This document shows positions 32,872 through 59,744 of a DNA stretch of 64,000 bases, in pieces. This stretch comes from Pomphorhynchus laevis. Its lineage: Eukaryota; Acanthocephala; Palaeacanthocephala; Echinorhynchida; Pomphorhynchidae. The stretch is from the NCBI GenBank assembly GCA_012934845.2, contig WNNJ02001536.1:1-64000 (forward strand), read 5' to 3'. A program made the position numbers and the translations under genes. Position 1 is the stretch's first letter. The number at the start of each line of letters is the position of its first letter. The notes beneath the pieces were generated by a model. The model worked only from the letters and a program-made list of their open reading frames with translations. It did no database searches and was not told where the DNA came from.

Positions 32872-33487
32872 GTAAGGATCAACAATAAGCTAGATTTTTG
32901 TCAAGTTTAGAATACTCTTAATAAAATCTCTTGTTCGAAAAATAGAATGCATATTGCAAACGAAATTCATTTAAATCACCCATATTTGAATAAAAATGTT
33001 TTGATTTTTAAACTTTCTACGAATCTTTAAGAGCTTTTATTTTGACTCGGCCACAATTATTTTCATTAATTATCATTTTAAATCTGAAAGAATCACATGA
33101 ATATCAACATGTAATCTGCTTAGAGATTTAAGTCATATTAATCACCATATCTCATTATTGTGTATTTATGAAATAAAAATAATTAAAGACTTTTATTTTA
33201 GTCAGCATAATACAAATTTTATCTTTATAATAAAATTTCCAATCAATTCATAAATGACAATATATATGCGATAAAAACTTAATTACAATTTTATTAATTA
33301 TATAATAGTTAATAAATTGCATATGTAAATTTGTGCTAACTTTTTAATGTTATACTAAATTTTATTTGTTTAAAATTATAGCTAATGTTTTTTAAGACTT
33401 GTGCCTAATTTCGATATATTTTGCGTTTTATTTATTCATATACCACATTTATTTTTATGAATTACAATAGCTTTCTTTAAATTACAG

Positions 33488-48333
<14,846 letters not shown>

Positions 48334-48690
48334 ATTTGATGATTTTTTAATTTAAGAAATAATGCCTTCTATTCTATTGCTAAGAACATGGCGACTTTAT
48401 GTGACATTATTAATATCGCATTAGTAGTAGTTTCGCTATTTAATATATACAGCTATATGAGTATCAATTAACTGATTACAGTGTCAAATCACTTCAACAC
48501 CGAAAAATGCGCAACAACGGAAAAGTAAATTTGCTGTCGGAGCCATCAACGACTTCCAGTTCCTGTACGATTTCTCTAACAGAAAAAAAGCGTAAGTTAT
48601 GCCTGTTCTTCGAATATATCAACGACGTCTAAGGTCAGTAACGATTTTTGTTTATCAAGTGATGGGGAGGTACTTCCCCCCATTCTGAAA

Positions 48691-49506
48691 ATGAAAAAAC
48701 TAGTAATAATAAAACTATTAAAACCTCTGGAAAAGGAGAAGCTATACAACGTTTTTCTCCGTGGATTTGTAAATGGTTATAAAAATCGTATATTATTTCA
48801 CAAAGTAAAAATCTATGCTGGGAAAATTAAGATCTCATTTATCTCAGCCGACATTATGGCTTCATATACTGATTACTTCAATAACAATCACATTGATAAA
48901 GCAGAGTTAATCTGCAAGCCTATTATTGCCTCATTAAAAATACACAACATGCCCTGTCCGTTGGAGGAGGAAGGCAGAAAAGTCCTGATTGATCATTTTG
49001 GTATCTTTAATCTTCGCCAGATCCTGGGTAGGGATGGCAACCCTATCCAGGTAGGGTTCTGTTTAGCCTCCATCGACCGAGCGGAAGTATTATCAAAATC
49101 TGCTCCTAACCCTTTTATGGGATTTAATTTAAAATTCACAATAGTTGATGTTGATGAGTACACCTACCCCCACTGCAGCCGGTGTCACAAATGGGGGCAC
49201 TGGGCCTCTAGCTGCAGTGAGACAGCCACATGTGGAGTTTGTGACTCTTATTGCACGGCACTAACCTCAAGTGACTCCTACAAGGCCCCCTGTCTGCACC
49301 AACTGCGGTGGAGTCATCCGGCTTGGCGCAGAGCATGCCCTAAGTTTCACGCCTACAAAGGTAAATATATACGGCCTTCAATTATCAAAACGGCCGCCTC
49401 TTTCTCAAATGTTGCCGAATCTCAGAGAATGAGTGACTCCGAGACCTCTCTGATGGTAGATCAGAAGATAGAGTCCTCTCATGAAAACTCGAGAACTTCA
49501 TATTAA
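48691..49506 (+). CDS. I-like LINE ORF1 protein with CCHC knuckle
   Basis: 271 residues, probably missing a short N-terminus that lies in another frame from about 48510. A Lys-rich start (KKLVIIKLLKPLEKEKLYNV) leads to an RNA-recognition-like region, then zinc knuckles CSRCHKWGHWASSC and CGVCDSYC followed by CLHQLRWSHPAWRRACP. ORF1 proteins of I/Jockey LINEs bind element RNA and act as chaperones. The frame is open to TAA at 49504-49506. Confidence 0.82.
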   Translation: MKKLVIIKLLKPLEKEKLYNVFLRGFVNGYKNRILFHKVKIYAGKIKISFISADIMASYTDYFNNNHIDKAELICKPIIASLKIHNMPCPLEEEGRKVLIDHFGIFNLRQILGRDGNPIQVGFCLASIDRAEVLSKSAPNPFMGFNLKFTIVDVDEYTYPHCSRCHKWGHWASSCSETATCGVCDSYCTALTSSDSYKAPCLHQLRWSHPAWRRACPKFHAYKGKYIRPSIIKTAASFSNVAESQRMSDSETSLMVDQKIESSHENSRTSY

Positions 49507-49764
49507 TGGCCGTTGGGGCCATCAATCCGAATCCAATAATACCAACTTCAGCGGTTATTCCCGCATCAAATTAAAGGGGGGGGAGACTTAGATCATACCG
49601 TCTCTTAATCAAGATCAGAAAGCTCCTGAAGAGCAAAAGGGGAAATGAAGATATTGCACAGGGGAAAGTACCTACCGTAGATGGAGCCAGTGGCGGGGAG
49701 GGGAACCTTCCTGCATCTGGCACTGTCTAGGTAGGCAATCCCACTATCCAACTAATCCATCACA

Positions 49765-50346
49765 ATGCAGAGTACTTGTGAGCATTTTTCACTGAAAATC
49801 TTTCAGTGGAATTCGGGAAGTGCTTCTGCTCTTAGACTTCTATCCGGTAGATATGCAGATGTTATAGTCCTTCAGGAGACGCGGTCTATCCGTATCCCCC
49901 AGGACATTACTCGATTTATCCCAAAGCACATATGTTCCTACTATACTCCGTATATAACCCCATGTAATTCCTCTTCATCTCAAGGACACTTGACCTTAGT
50001 TAAGTGTTCATTAAGGTCATCCATTTAATTAAATTACTCGTGTTCAGCCATGTCTTGTTTATTAGTTTCACTCTGTAAGAACGGTAAACGCATCAGTCTA
50101 GCCGATGTCTATATACGTCCAGGGAAGATTCACAAGAATCGTGTCCTCCTGGATAGTATTATTGACAGCGGCTATGACATGATTCTTGGGGACTTCAATG
50201 ACAGAACTGGTCGTTGGATCAACGCAGCACTTCGCAGAGCTAGGAACGGTTATCTTATTCACAAACCATCATCTCCCTCCTTTCATTGCACATCTACAAA
50301 TTTAATTCTTTCACATTTTACTACTTTACTCGAGGTGGTTGCTTAA
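49765..50346 (+). pseudogene. I-like LINE APE endonuclease (broken)
   Basis: 49765-50028 encodes LKIFQWNSGSASALRLLSGR and ADVIVLQETR, with the N and QET motifs of APE nucleases. 50050-50346 encodes ISLADVYIRPGKIHKN, MILGDFNDRTGRW and TSTNL. A stop and frame change separate them. The terminal SDH region continues decayed at about 50385. Confidence 0.85.
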
Positions 50347-51133
50347 ACCCCTCTGCACAGAGCAGTCGCGCCAACAATTGACCACCTCTCATGACCTACT
50401 TCGTTGGGGAATTGAGGAGGATACGTTGCTCCGAAGGAGGTTTCATTTTGATCCAATCAGAGCGGCCCTCTTTCAGGCGGCTATCCGACTCTTCCCCGAA
50501 TAGGAAATGAGAATCTCCGAATTTAATACCTACCTCCCTTCGCAAGCTACCGCGATTCTATCGATTACCTATAAAGGTCGCATATACAATCCAACTACGA
50601 CGAAACTCAAGGTCCTAGCTAAATTGCTGAACCTCCCTAATCTCTCTGCTTCAGCCAAACAGGCCCTCTCGAATGAATAATGGAGCACTAGATATAGGTT
50701 TCAGTTGAGTAGGGATAGGCGAGTATTGCTCGTATTAACCCTTCTCACTCTTCCTTTTGGAAGATTTTCAAGAAGTAGAAGTTTGTCTGTTGGAAGGATA
50801 GAACATTGGGTTGGATCGGTAGAATAGGCCTTTAAAACGTTTTAGAAAAGTCACTAGCCCTACACAACTATGGAGCCACTCAATCATCCCAACCAATCCC
50901 ATCTTAGGGTAACTTCAGAAGTAGGGATTTATGTGCCACTGATATCCTAAACTCCTGGAGTCCACTTCCGGGCACCTTCAAATCCATCATTCCACTTTCT
51001 TCTCGAGTCTGTCAGCTTTTGACAACCGAACAGAGAATAAAGGTGGCCATCACAATGCTTCTAGCCTCCCTATCCGATGTAGCAGGCATCTATATTAGTA
51101 AGAGAGTTTTCATACCCAACAAAAAAAAACCTC

Positions 51134-52213
51134 GTGCCGATCTACGAAACAGCACTTGCGCGTAAAATCCGCGACCATTTAAGTAGGCGTAATTTGATCC
51201 CTTTAGGTTTTCATGGGTTCGTCAAAGGTCGCTCGGTCCATTCAGCAGTTGGTGAGGTGGAGCAGTTTTGTCGAGATAATAGCCATCGTTTAGTTGTGGC
51301 TGTTTTCCTTGACTTTTCTGCTGCATTTGACCGCATCTCCATTCCCTTTGTGATTCCTTCTCTCAGGTCCCTCGGGTTGCCTCCGAGAATTGAAAACACG
51401 GTAGAGATCTTGCTGTACACCAAGCGAATTCATTATGAAGACGACCCTGATGCGCGTCAATTCTACCATATTACGGGTTTGCCTCAAGGATCCCCTCTTT
51501 TTCCTTTCTTATATCTTGCTGCCTCCATTAACCTATTCAAAACATTTAATCGCGAACAGCGTCTAGTGGTGTACGCTGATGACACCACATCCCTGTTCTT
51601 TTAACACAGGTGTAAATACGTAGTCTCTGGCATCAGCCGGTTCTTCTTAAGATTAAAAGACCAGCTACTCAAATCCAATCTTATTATAAACACCGCTAAA
51701 TCGCAGGTGGTCGTCTTTTATGGCACCCCTGCTACAAAGCAAAAACTTAAGAAATTAGCACTCTCTGCGCTCTCCTCCATATTTGCATCTGAACCAATCC
51801 TCACCTTTACAAGTCGAGTAAAATACCTGGGGTTTACCGTTACGGTGAACTGGTCAGCGAAAGCTGACATGGATAGACTCAAACGTATCCTGAAGAAAGC
51901 TAGGTGGGCCCTGAAACGGGATCAGCATCTGTCATTGAATGGGAAAACTCAAGTGCGCCTCTGGCGTACTTGGGCTATTTCGGGTTTAGTCTTCTTTTTC
52001 AGAGCATGTCCACCAGAGCAAAGACAAGCTCCTCATCTCGAGATCCTCATCTCGAGATCCTCATCTCGAGATCCTCATCTCGATATCCTCATCTCGAGAT
52101 TACCCAGCATAGTTCGGGCCGATTGGATCCTTCGGAAGGTGAAAGACCCCGTGTGGTTTAGTCGGAAATCGGCGTGTTCGATCGGTTGGGGGCTCAGATC
52201 CATCTGGATTTGA
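51134..52213 (+). pseudogene. I-like LINE reverse transcriptase (broken)
   Basis: 51134-51604 encodes GFHGFVKGRSVHSAVGEVEQ, VAVFLDFSAAFDRIS (motif A), GLPQGSPL (motif B) and VVYADDTTS (motif C). A stop follows, then 51707-52213 holds VKYLGFTVTVNWSAKADMDR and a tail of SSRDPHLEIL-type repeats made by a 14-bp tandem repeat. RT motifs are intact but the frame is broken. Confidence 0.87.
52032..52101. repeat. 14-bp tandem repeat, 5 units
   Basis: Units of CTCATCTCGAGATC, the fourth with GATATC and the last with GAGATT. Inside the LINE ORF2 C-terminus. As 14 is not a multiple of 3, each unit shifts the frame. The other family copy lacks it. Confidence 0.95.
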
Positions 52214-52305
52214 GGCCGTAAAAGAATAAAAAAAAGACAGTGGTAAAATTTCTGACTGACTTATTCTGTTTTTTTAATGTTTTTCCATGTTTCTTTTTTA
52301 ATGGT

Positions 52306-52943
52306 TATCATTTGTAGGGTTATTTAAGAAAATCCTTATTATTATGATTACAGTGTTTATTTGAAAAAGGCAAAACGTCAACGAAATAATCGTTTTTATT
52401 GAATACGGTATCAAATAATTACACTTGAGAGCTATGCCTAACAATTCTTCATATATATTGCAAGTATAAATTAAAATCGATTTATAAGCTACTTACGCTT
52501 GGAATCACGCCATGACCAAAATATATACGAAATATGATTATTGGTCTCTACCAACAAAAAACAAAGAGTTATTCTTCAATTTTACGTTTCGCCTGTCGGC
52601 TTCTTTAACCTGCCCTGGGATGATTCAGATTAAGGGTAGCTCTGTTTTTTGAGTTTAAACACTGTTTAAGCGTGTGTTAAGGTGGCTATGCATGATTATT
52701 AAAGTCACGGTACTGATAAGCTCCGTTAGAGCGAAACGCATCTACCGTTGTAGAAGTTTGTCGTTACACATAGGATGACTGGGCATACGTAGCGACTTTG
52801 AATATTGCGAGAATAATTCGGTTATATTTCTTGGTCTGATGAGGATATATAAAATGCTGCCTGGTGTTTATGCCTCCTTGTGAGGAAAACATAATGATTT
52901 ATTCACGAGTACACCGTTTGTGTCCCAGGGCAGGTGTAACAAC
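52306..52943 (+). repeat. Dispersed repeat, family A, second extended copy
   Basis: Matches 1-640 nearly base for base, including the ~310-bp extension. It directly follows the LINE 3' end and precedes a short (TA)n tract (52944-52960). Confidence 0.95.
52707..52748 (+). ncRNA. Type I hammerhead motif, family A (probably dead)
   Basis: Same as 402-443: CTGATAA core, perfect stems I and II, site ATC. Confidence 0.75.
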
Positions 52944-52984
52944 TATATATATATATATAAAGATCCCTTAAACAAGGATTGAAA

Positions 52985-53037
52985 CGTTACAATAAAAGTA
53001 AGTATACTATCTCGAATAGTATACTTACTTATGGTTG
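52985..53037. repeat. Hairpin, ~17-bp arms
   Basis: AAGTAAGTATACTAT, a short CTCGA spacer, then ATAGTATACTTACTT. Confidence 0.8.
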
Positions 53038-53213
53038 TCTATTTCAAATACAACCATAATATATATTGGAATTTTCGATGAATCTAGACCAACTGCTTCT
53101 ACCTAACATCCACTATATATAATGTGGGAAGTTTGATAAAACCGTCTCCTGGGATCATTATCACGTGATTCAGCCATTAACTGTTCAAAGGAGAAATAGA
53201 ACGACCAGGAAGG

Positions 53214-53352
53214 AACAAATTGATTTTTGACGTTTCGGCCGAAGCCTTTTTCAATTCTAAGAATTTTAATAACCAAGACAATTTTAACGTGAAAAAAATT
53301 AAAATTCTTACACAATTGAAGAAGTCTTCGGCCGAAACGTCAAAAATCAATT
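53214..53352. repeat. Palindrome of two opposed PLE hammerhead remnants
   Basis: The outer arms are ATTGATTTTTGACGTTTCGG and its complement near 53328-53352. The inner arms are AAGAATTTTAAT/ATTAAAATTCTT. Each side carries GGCCGAAACGTC preceded by a TTGAAAA or TTGAAGA box, the minimal hammerhead design of PLE pLTRs. Confidence 0.75.
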
Positions 53353-53407
53353 GTATAAATAAAAATAAATTAAAATCTGGTGATCAAGAGAGAACAACAA
53401 TAAATGC

Positions 53408-54840
53408 TTACTAGTTTCGCCATTCGGCTTTTTCAAAACAATTTCTCTTCACGATTTCTCAACTACCACATTCGCTCTCATAATGTCATACTGTTGTACA
53501 GTCGGGAAGAATTTTGCTATTGTCTTTAGTCATTTTCGCGCCAGTGATAGTAGGTGTTTTTATTTAATCCATACTCTCTGTATGTCATTAACTGTCTTTG
53601 CCATTTGATTTCTTCAACTTTTCTCATTTCAGCGCTTTTATAACCACTACCAATAATGGTGTATTTTATATTGTCGTTACCATTGTGCATTTCAACAATG
53701 TGTTTCACTAGTGTATCATAGTTGTTATTGTCTGTCTGTTTCATTTTTGCTTTAATATCTGATCTCCTGTTATTAGGTTTAAAGCTTAGGCATCTTCCTT
53801 TTTCGCCAACATATTGAGCGCGACATAAGCCACATTTTCCTAAGTATACAACATTTGGTGTTTTACAATTATTTTCATTTTTTTTGTATTTCGACTTAGT
53901 GTATGTGCTGTTAAAATTATACTATTCTTGGAGATCACCGCAAGTTTTGCAACTTGGTTGTTTGCATCCACGGCATTTTCCAACTATAGTAATATTTCTA
54001 GTTTTTTCCCAGTTTGGATCTCACAAGATGGCTGCGGATTGTGTTATTATACGAGAAATATACTTTTGGCTAGTTGCCTTTAAGGTTCTTTAGTTTACAT
54101 ACTGATTTATAAGTTGATAACAGTTCACGATTCAAATTTCTAATGCTGGATGGTAGGGAAGCGTAACCACGTTTTTAGGTATCTCATTTTATTTCTTGAT
54201 AAGCCAAAACTTCCTTTCTTGTCTTCTAATTTTATTAAGTTGTTTATATATTTGATTACACCTATAGCCTCTAGCAATTAATTGTCTTTAACAACACAGT
54301 ATTTGTTTCAAAATCATCATTTCTACTACATATCATTTTTATACGTAGGGCCTCATTAAATATGACTGCTCTTTTAACGGTATTAATATGCCTGCTGTTA
54401 TGATATAGGTACACATTTTTCGACTCCGGCTTTTATATAGTGTAGTATACCGAATGTCACATGTTAGAGAGATTGTCGTGCCTAAACAATTTACATGATC
54501 ACCGTGCTGGGATGTAAATTTTAGTGCTCCATAATTGCTGAGGGTTTACCGAAATTCGGTCAGTCTCGTTTCTCCATGCAACCATACCATGAATATGTCA
54601 TCTATATATCTAAAGAAGTACTCTCGTTTGAATTCACATGTTAAGCAAGGTGGTGAGGACAGTGATATCGATGAGCATATGGGTTTAAGTATGTGAGTAG
54701 GCAGATAAACGGGAGGTGAGGTTTTGTCGGGCAAGAACATAAGGACAGATGAGACTTCGGCAGGTAAGACAGGGATAAGTTGAAAGATCGGGCTAGAAGA
54801 ACGACAAGTGAGCAATTCAATTGTACTTTTTTCTGTCCGC
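53408..54840 (-). mobile_element. Penelope-like element relic
   Basis: Minus strand: RT motif FFRYIDDIFMVWLHGE (near 54610-54560), decayed linker, a GIY-YIG piece CRAQYVGEKGRC followed by NNRRSDIKAKM (about 53830-53745), and the endonuclease C-terminus (53744-53526). A GAAAC hammerhead remnant (TTGAAAA, GCC/GGC stem) sits downstream at about 53440-53408. Many breaks. Confidence 0.78.
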
Positions 54841-55674
54841 GAGCGATGCGAGCGGAAAATTGTGTATTTTATCTCTCAAAACTTTTTTATGTTTTGAGAA
54901 AGTCTTTTTTATGTTATGTATTCGCGTACACTATCATGGTTTATAGATAATTTATTGTTTGTCTTCGTTAAGATGTCCTTCATTAATAAATTAGATCAGC
55001 TGCTTGAGTCTACGTATTTTATACTATATCTAAATTGAAAATAATGATAAATAAAATAATTTATAATAAATAATATATAATAAATAATTTTCAAGTATTC
55101 TCAAGCTTGTTCTGTATATTACTCGTTGGAACACTGCGACTGAATTCGTCAATCCGAAAGGAATCCTATTGGATTGAAAAAGTCCACCTCCGAATTGAAA
55201 TGCGATATACCACCTATCCTCAAATTTCATAGGACACTGATAGTAGTCAGACTCAAGATCAAGCTTCGAAAATATTTTAAATTTGAAAATTCACGTATCA
55301 TCTGACCTATATGGGGCATCAGAAAGCGGCAGCATATGTGAATCGTTCAATGGTTCCTATATAGTCTCTCACCATTCTCCGCTTATGACGTTCTGAGTGT
55401 GTTACGACAACTTGGATCTCCACACAGATGTTGATGTTTCAATAATATCTTCTAGCAGTTTGAGTACCTCTTTTTCTATAAACTCTGGGTCTGTCTTTGT
55501 ATACTTCCTCGCCTTTGTAGCTAGCGGTCTTATGCTCTCAAAAAGATTGAGCTCGTAGCTGAAATGAAAATAAGTCATATTTTTGCACTCTAATACACTA
55601 TCTGCTTGACGCGATATATTATAAAAGAAGCTAGGTCAAACCGTTTTACATAAAAACGATGAAAAAGTAACTTA

Positions 55675-57612
55675 GTAATCACTAGGGCAACTAAAAGTCA
55701 ATAAAGTCAATTTTTTTCAGTAATCAGGATTACTGTGATTCGCACAAATGTCACATATCAAATTAATTATTATAGTTAAGAAGTTATTAGGTCAATTTTT
55801 TGTCAATTTTTTGATATTAGGTCAATTTTTCTTGCTAGGTCAATTTTTTATTACTTGTACTGTATAATCATTTGACCTAATTAATTAATTTGACTCGTGA
55901 TCCAATTTCATTATTTTACCTTATTATTAACTACTAATTATGCCGGCAACGTTGACGAATCAGATTCCATAGATAATCTATAAATAGGGATACAAATCAA
56001 ACAGTGATATCAACTGTGGTAATCAAAAATAATATAAAAAGATAAACATGCCAAGAAATCCTTAATCGAATATTCAAAAAATTAATCGAATAGTACAGGA
56101 ATTCCCATCAGAATTCATATGTACACCGGATAACGACCTTTATTGTCAATTGTGCTGCACCAATGTTCGCTTCGACAAGAGATATTTTGTCGATAGTCAC
56201 AGAAACACCTTAAAGCACCAACATCATTTGACGACGGCTATCTCTGGATCAAAACGAACGTTTATAAATTAGGAGCGAACGGATTTGGCGAAGAAAATTG
56301 TACACAGATTTCTGTCTGCGAATATACCGTTACACAAATTAAGAAATCCACACTTGCGATCACTTTTTCAAGATTTAGGAGTTCAGCTACCATGCGAGGA
56401 TACCTGCCGAAATTTAGCCGCTCTCGAAGCTGAAGGAAATTTTAATTTTATAAAGAGCTTGTTGCAACAGAAGCAAGTTTTTATGACTGTGGATGAAACT
56501 ACAATCCGTATGGAACATTTTGTAAATATTATGATGGGCAGCATAGAATCTCCGACTAAATCTTATCTAGTAAGATGTGCGGTGATAGAAGGCCATGTCA
56601 ACTCACAGGCAATTGTTCAAACGGTCGACGACCTGATTAGAAAGATGGATATGAGAAGAGATCAATTCAATCTTTTTCTTTCAGACGCGGCTAGTTACAT
56701 GGTATCTACCGGAAGGACTTTGAAGGATCTCTATCCACAGCTTTTTCACATTACTTGCTTTTGCCACATGCTACACAATTGTGCTCTACGTATTAGGGCA
56801 CATTTCCAAAATGTAGATAACTTGATTGGATGCGTAAAAATTTAACGGTCAAATCGATGGAACGCCGTTTACTGTTCGCGGACATAGGATCTCTGCCGGA
56901 TACAGTAGTTACTCGATGGGGGAGTTGGCTTAATTCTGCTTTCTATTATGCCAAAAACCTATCAGAAATTAAAACCATTGTAAATGACTTAAAAGATGGC
57001 GGGATAATTGTGAAAAGGGCAAAGGAATCTGTACAAGCAAACAGCTTGATAGCAGATCTGATGAATATATACTCGAGTTACCATGAATTACCAATTGTGA
57101 TAACATAATTCGAAAGTCCTGCGCTTACACTAGTCGATGCACACAACCGCATTAAAGGTTTTTAATTCGGAGATGATCCTTGTAAGATAAAACAATATCT
57201 ACAGGATCGCTTATCAAGACATGAGGTCGGAGATATTTTAAACTTCAAGAATTCCCAAGTATCGCCGGCCACGTACGCCATGCTTTGTCAAACCTCGCCA
57301 ACAACGGTACCAGTCGAACGATCATTTTCAATGTTAAAAACGATATTGGAGAAAGATCGCAACTTTCTACCTGAAAAGGTACATAACTACATGATTGTGT
57401 ATTATAATAACTCTAACTAAAAAGTATCTCTTGTTTTACCGTTCTTATTTAGTGTTGTAATCACTATTTTAAACAATATTTTATATCAAATAATTGTAAT
57501 ATATGAATTTTTAAGAATATTTTGTTAGGTCAATTTTTTAGATCAATTATTTGACTTTGATAGGTCAATTTTTTAAGTTTTAAAGTCAATTTTTAGTTGC
57601 CCTAGTAATCAC
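55675..57612 (+). mobile_element. hAT DNA transposon with terminal repeats and 8-bp target duplication
   Basis: The element is 55683-57604. The left end TAGGGCAACTAAAA and right end TTTTAGTTGCCCTA are inverted copies. GTAATCAC stands on both sides (55675-55682 and 57605-57612), the 8-bp duplication expected for hAT. Just inside both ends there are several copies of AGGTCAATTTTTT, likely transposase-binding subterminal repeats. The element is 1922 bp and the transposase is broken. Confidence 0.95.
56048..57420 (+). pseudogene. hAT transposase (broken)
   Basis: 56048 on: MPRNP then a stop. In the same frame a zinc-finger region follows (LYCQLCCTNV...HRNTLKHQHH), then another stop and 56285-56845 with DETTIRMEHFVNIM, LFLSDAASYMVSTGRTLKDL and CFCHMLHNCALRIR, the RNase-H-like core. 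A frameshift leads into 56830-57108 with VVTRWGSWLNSAFYYAKNL. Past two more stops lies the hAT dimerisation end (TTVPVERSFSMLKTILEKDR) at about 57290-57420. In all four stops and one frameshift were seen. The layout resembles CGBP1-like hAT transposases. Confidence 0.9.
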
Positions 57613-57899
57613 ACATTTAGCGATAAAATAACCATCATGGAGAGTCCACTGTTCGAATTGTTATTAAAACGTTCCATGACCAGCTTCTTTATTGTTTGCA
57701 CTGTTATGTTGAATTCGTTAACACTATTATAGCTTTTAGACAATTTATTATTTATCCTCATTGAGATGTCCTTCATAAATAAATCAGATCGGCTGCCTGA
57801 GTCCACATATTTTATATTATATCTAAATTAAAAATAATGATAAAATAATTTATAATAAATAGGTAAAAATAATTAAATAATATTTAATATAATTTATAT

Positions 57900-58012
57900 T
57901 CAAATAAAGTTAAAATTTAAAATAAACATTAACTTGATGAATGACTAATAAATAATATACGATGTATCAGAGTAAAGATTATATGTCATCAGGAAGAACT
58001 GCTATGTTATCA
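57900..58012 (-). repeat. Copy of the N-terminal-EN PLE 3'-flank structured segment
   Basis: GACTAATAAATAATATACGA, GTATCAGA and GTCATCAGGAAGAACTGCTA match the reverse complement of 63470-63580. It stands alone here without PLE coding next to it. Confidence 0.75.
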
Positions 58013-58420
58013 AGAATGTAGTTGACTTCAATATCTTGCATATCGATATCCTAATTATATTAGTTGCATCATCAGTATGCATTGCACATCTGATAGCAAA
58101 TGAATACGTTTTTGAAATTAGAATCGATTCTATTAAAAATAGTACAGAAGATAGATGTAATCCCTGAGCCATCTCTTTTGTAGAATATAAATCTTATTTT
58201 TATTATCGTCCTTATAGAAATAACTCTTGTCGTAAGCATATCTTGAACACAGCTGATTATGCTATAGGAAAGTTAAAAATCATCAGATCATCAACAGTAC
58301 TGTCAATTGGTATGTTATCAAATGTTGCTTTCAAATCAATTGCAATCAATAAACTCAGAGTTTTGACAGCTAATCATTGAGTTGCGTCTGCAGTCGCATT
58401 TTATACAGATATGTTTTCAA
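58000..58420 (-). pseudogene. LINE reverse transcriptase relic
   Basis: The minus strand shows LIAIDLKATFDNIP (motif A), EMAQGLHLSSVLF (motif B) and AMHTDDATN (motif C) with stops between. Clade not determined. Confidence 0.65.
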
Positions 58421-59740
58421 TAAAACCGTGAATACACCTCGAAACACCTCGTTTAATTAATAAACGCATTTAATGTTTAACGCTCCCTCATATTGATATT
58501 AGGACTTCAGAATGATTATTGTCCTAAGCTGAGACGATTCTTAAATATATATGCCACAGTTCTTGGATTCATAAATTTTTGGCTTGATGGTTTCCCATTC
58601 TTTCGCAGAACAAGTATTCAACATTTAATCAATTCATTTTTCTCTTGCTATATTACTTACTGCGTTTAACATTTTCAGGCAAACTGCAAATTTATTTTCG
58701 AACAACTTGTTGCCTCGATCCCGAACTGGCGTTATGCCTGTGTACAAATATATGCATAACCAGCAATCACAGGTCTAAAAGCGACGAGAGTGGTAATTTA
58801 TAATGTTTGTATGACATGATGGTGGGAACTCCTAGAAATCCGTCTCTTAACTGCTGATTTCCATTGTACATATTTAACAGTTTGGTTATTTTCCATCATC
58901 TATTACGGCATTCTTATACTTTCCAAACCACGACCAACCAGTAAGTATATGACAGATTTTCTAAACGCCTCATTAATCTACTGTAACGTGTTCTGATTTT
59001 GAAAATACAATATTATGTTGAAAACAGCGATGTTCAACTGCTAGAAAATAAAATGATCGTGCAATTTAGTTTTAGTGCCAATTCTCTATGTAAGACCGTG
59101 GTAATCGGATACACAGTGCATACCTTGTTGACTTGAAAGTGTAGGGACAAAATGATGTTCGGATCGACGAACAACGGCATCTAGAAATGAATGTGCATTT
59201 CGCGTTGTGTTTATATTTTTCTGTGCTTCGTAAGTTTCGACTATCGAAGAGAATGTATTACTACTATCTTTTTTGTTTTTAAAAAACCACTTTCTGTGTC
59301 TGGAGACTTAAAATAGTAAGGCGTTTCTGTTTCTTGTGAGTCGAATACCTCTTAAGCGACATCTAAGACTTGTTTAATTATATTGCCGTTTCCTGAACCA
59401 TCTAAATAGATTAGTCATTTATAATTGTGTCTATTTTGCTTAAAGATTTCTGCCGGATATGCTATCTTACAATTTTTATAATCACCTTCATATTTTTCAA
59501 AGTTATTTAGAACTCGATAATTTATTTGTTTTCCATAGATAGAAAACGTTCCTGGAAATCGTCGAAACGTTTGGAAAGCGATACTTCATACTGTTCATTT
59601 ATTCAGTCCTTGATCTCCGTTACTGTGTTTTTGTTTAAACGAGAGGCAACCTCCACGAACGGGAAGACACTCTACGCTAGAGGCGTGAACATTTTTTATA
59701 AAAGAAACAGTTATCACCCCCAAAATTAGCATAATATTAA
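58421..59740. other. Decayed sequence, mostly unrecognised
   Basis: The minus strand has weak coding traces (for example NTTRNAHSFLDAVVRRSEHH near 59210-59150, like a PLE FLDVEL block). They are too degraded to call. Confidence 0.4.
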
Positions 59741-59744
59741 TTTT

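Larger units (their letters stand above)
48500..52305 (+). mobile_element. I/Jockey-group LINE, copy 2 (broken)
   Basis: ORF1 with zinc knuckle (48691-49506), ORF2 APE (49765-50346), a decayed linker, RT (51134-51604) and C-terminal part (51707-52213), then a T-rich 3' UTR. ORF2 is interrupted by stops and frameshifts. It starts about 170 bp after the NSUN4 stop. Same family as 24520-28040, whose 3' UTR aligns (GGCTCAGATC...GAGGCC). Confidence 0.88.
54930..57870 (-). mobile_element. Gypsy-type LTR element fossil holding a hAT insertion
   Basis: A minus-strand RT part lies at about 55570-55050 (FSKLDLES, IPFGLTNSVAVFQRVI). Similar ~130-bp segments at 54935-55065 and 57725-57870 (AGATGTCCTTCAT..., CTGAGTC...ATTTTATA) flank it and may be LTR remnants. 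A third, weaker relative of that segment is at 37895-37950. Broken, several breaks, mostly deleted and old. Confidence 0.55.

Noticed and set aside
57609-57806. Host protein of 65 residues right of the hAT
   Set aside because: It overlaps the possible LTR remnant repeated at 54935-55065 and has no recognisable domain.
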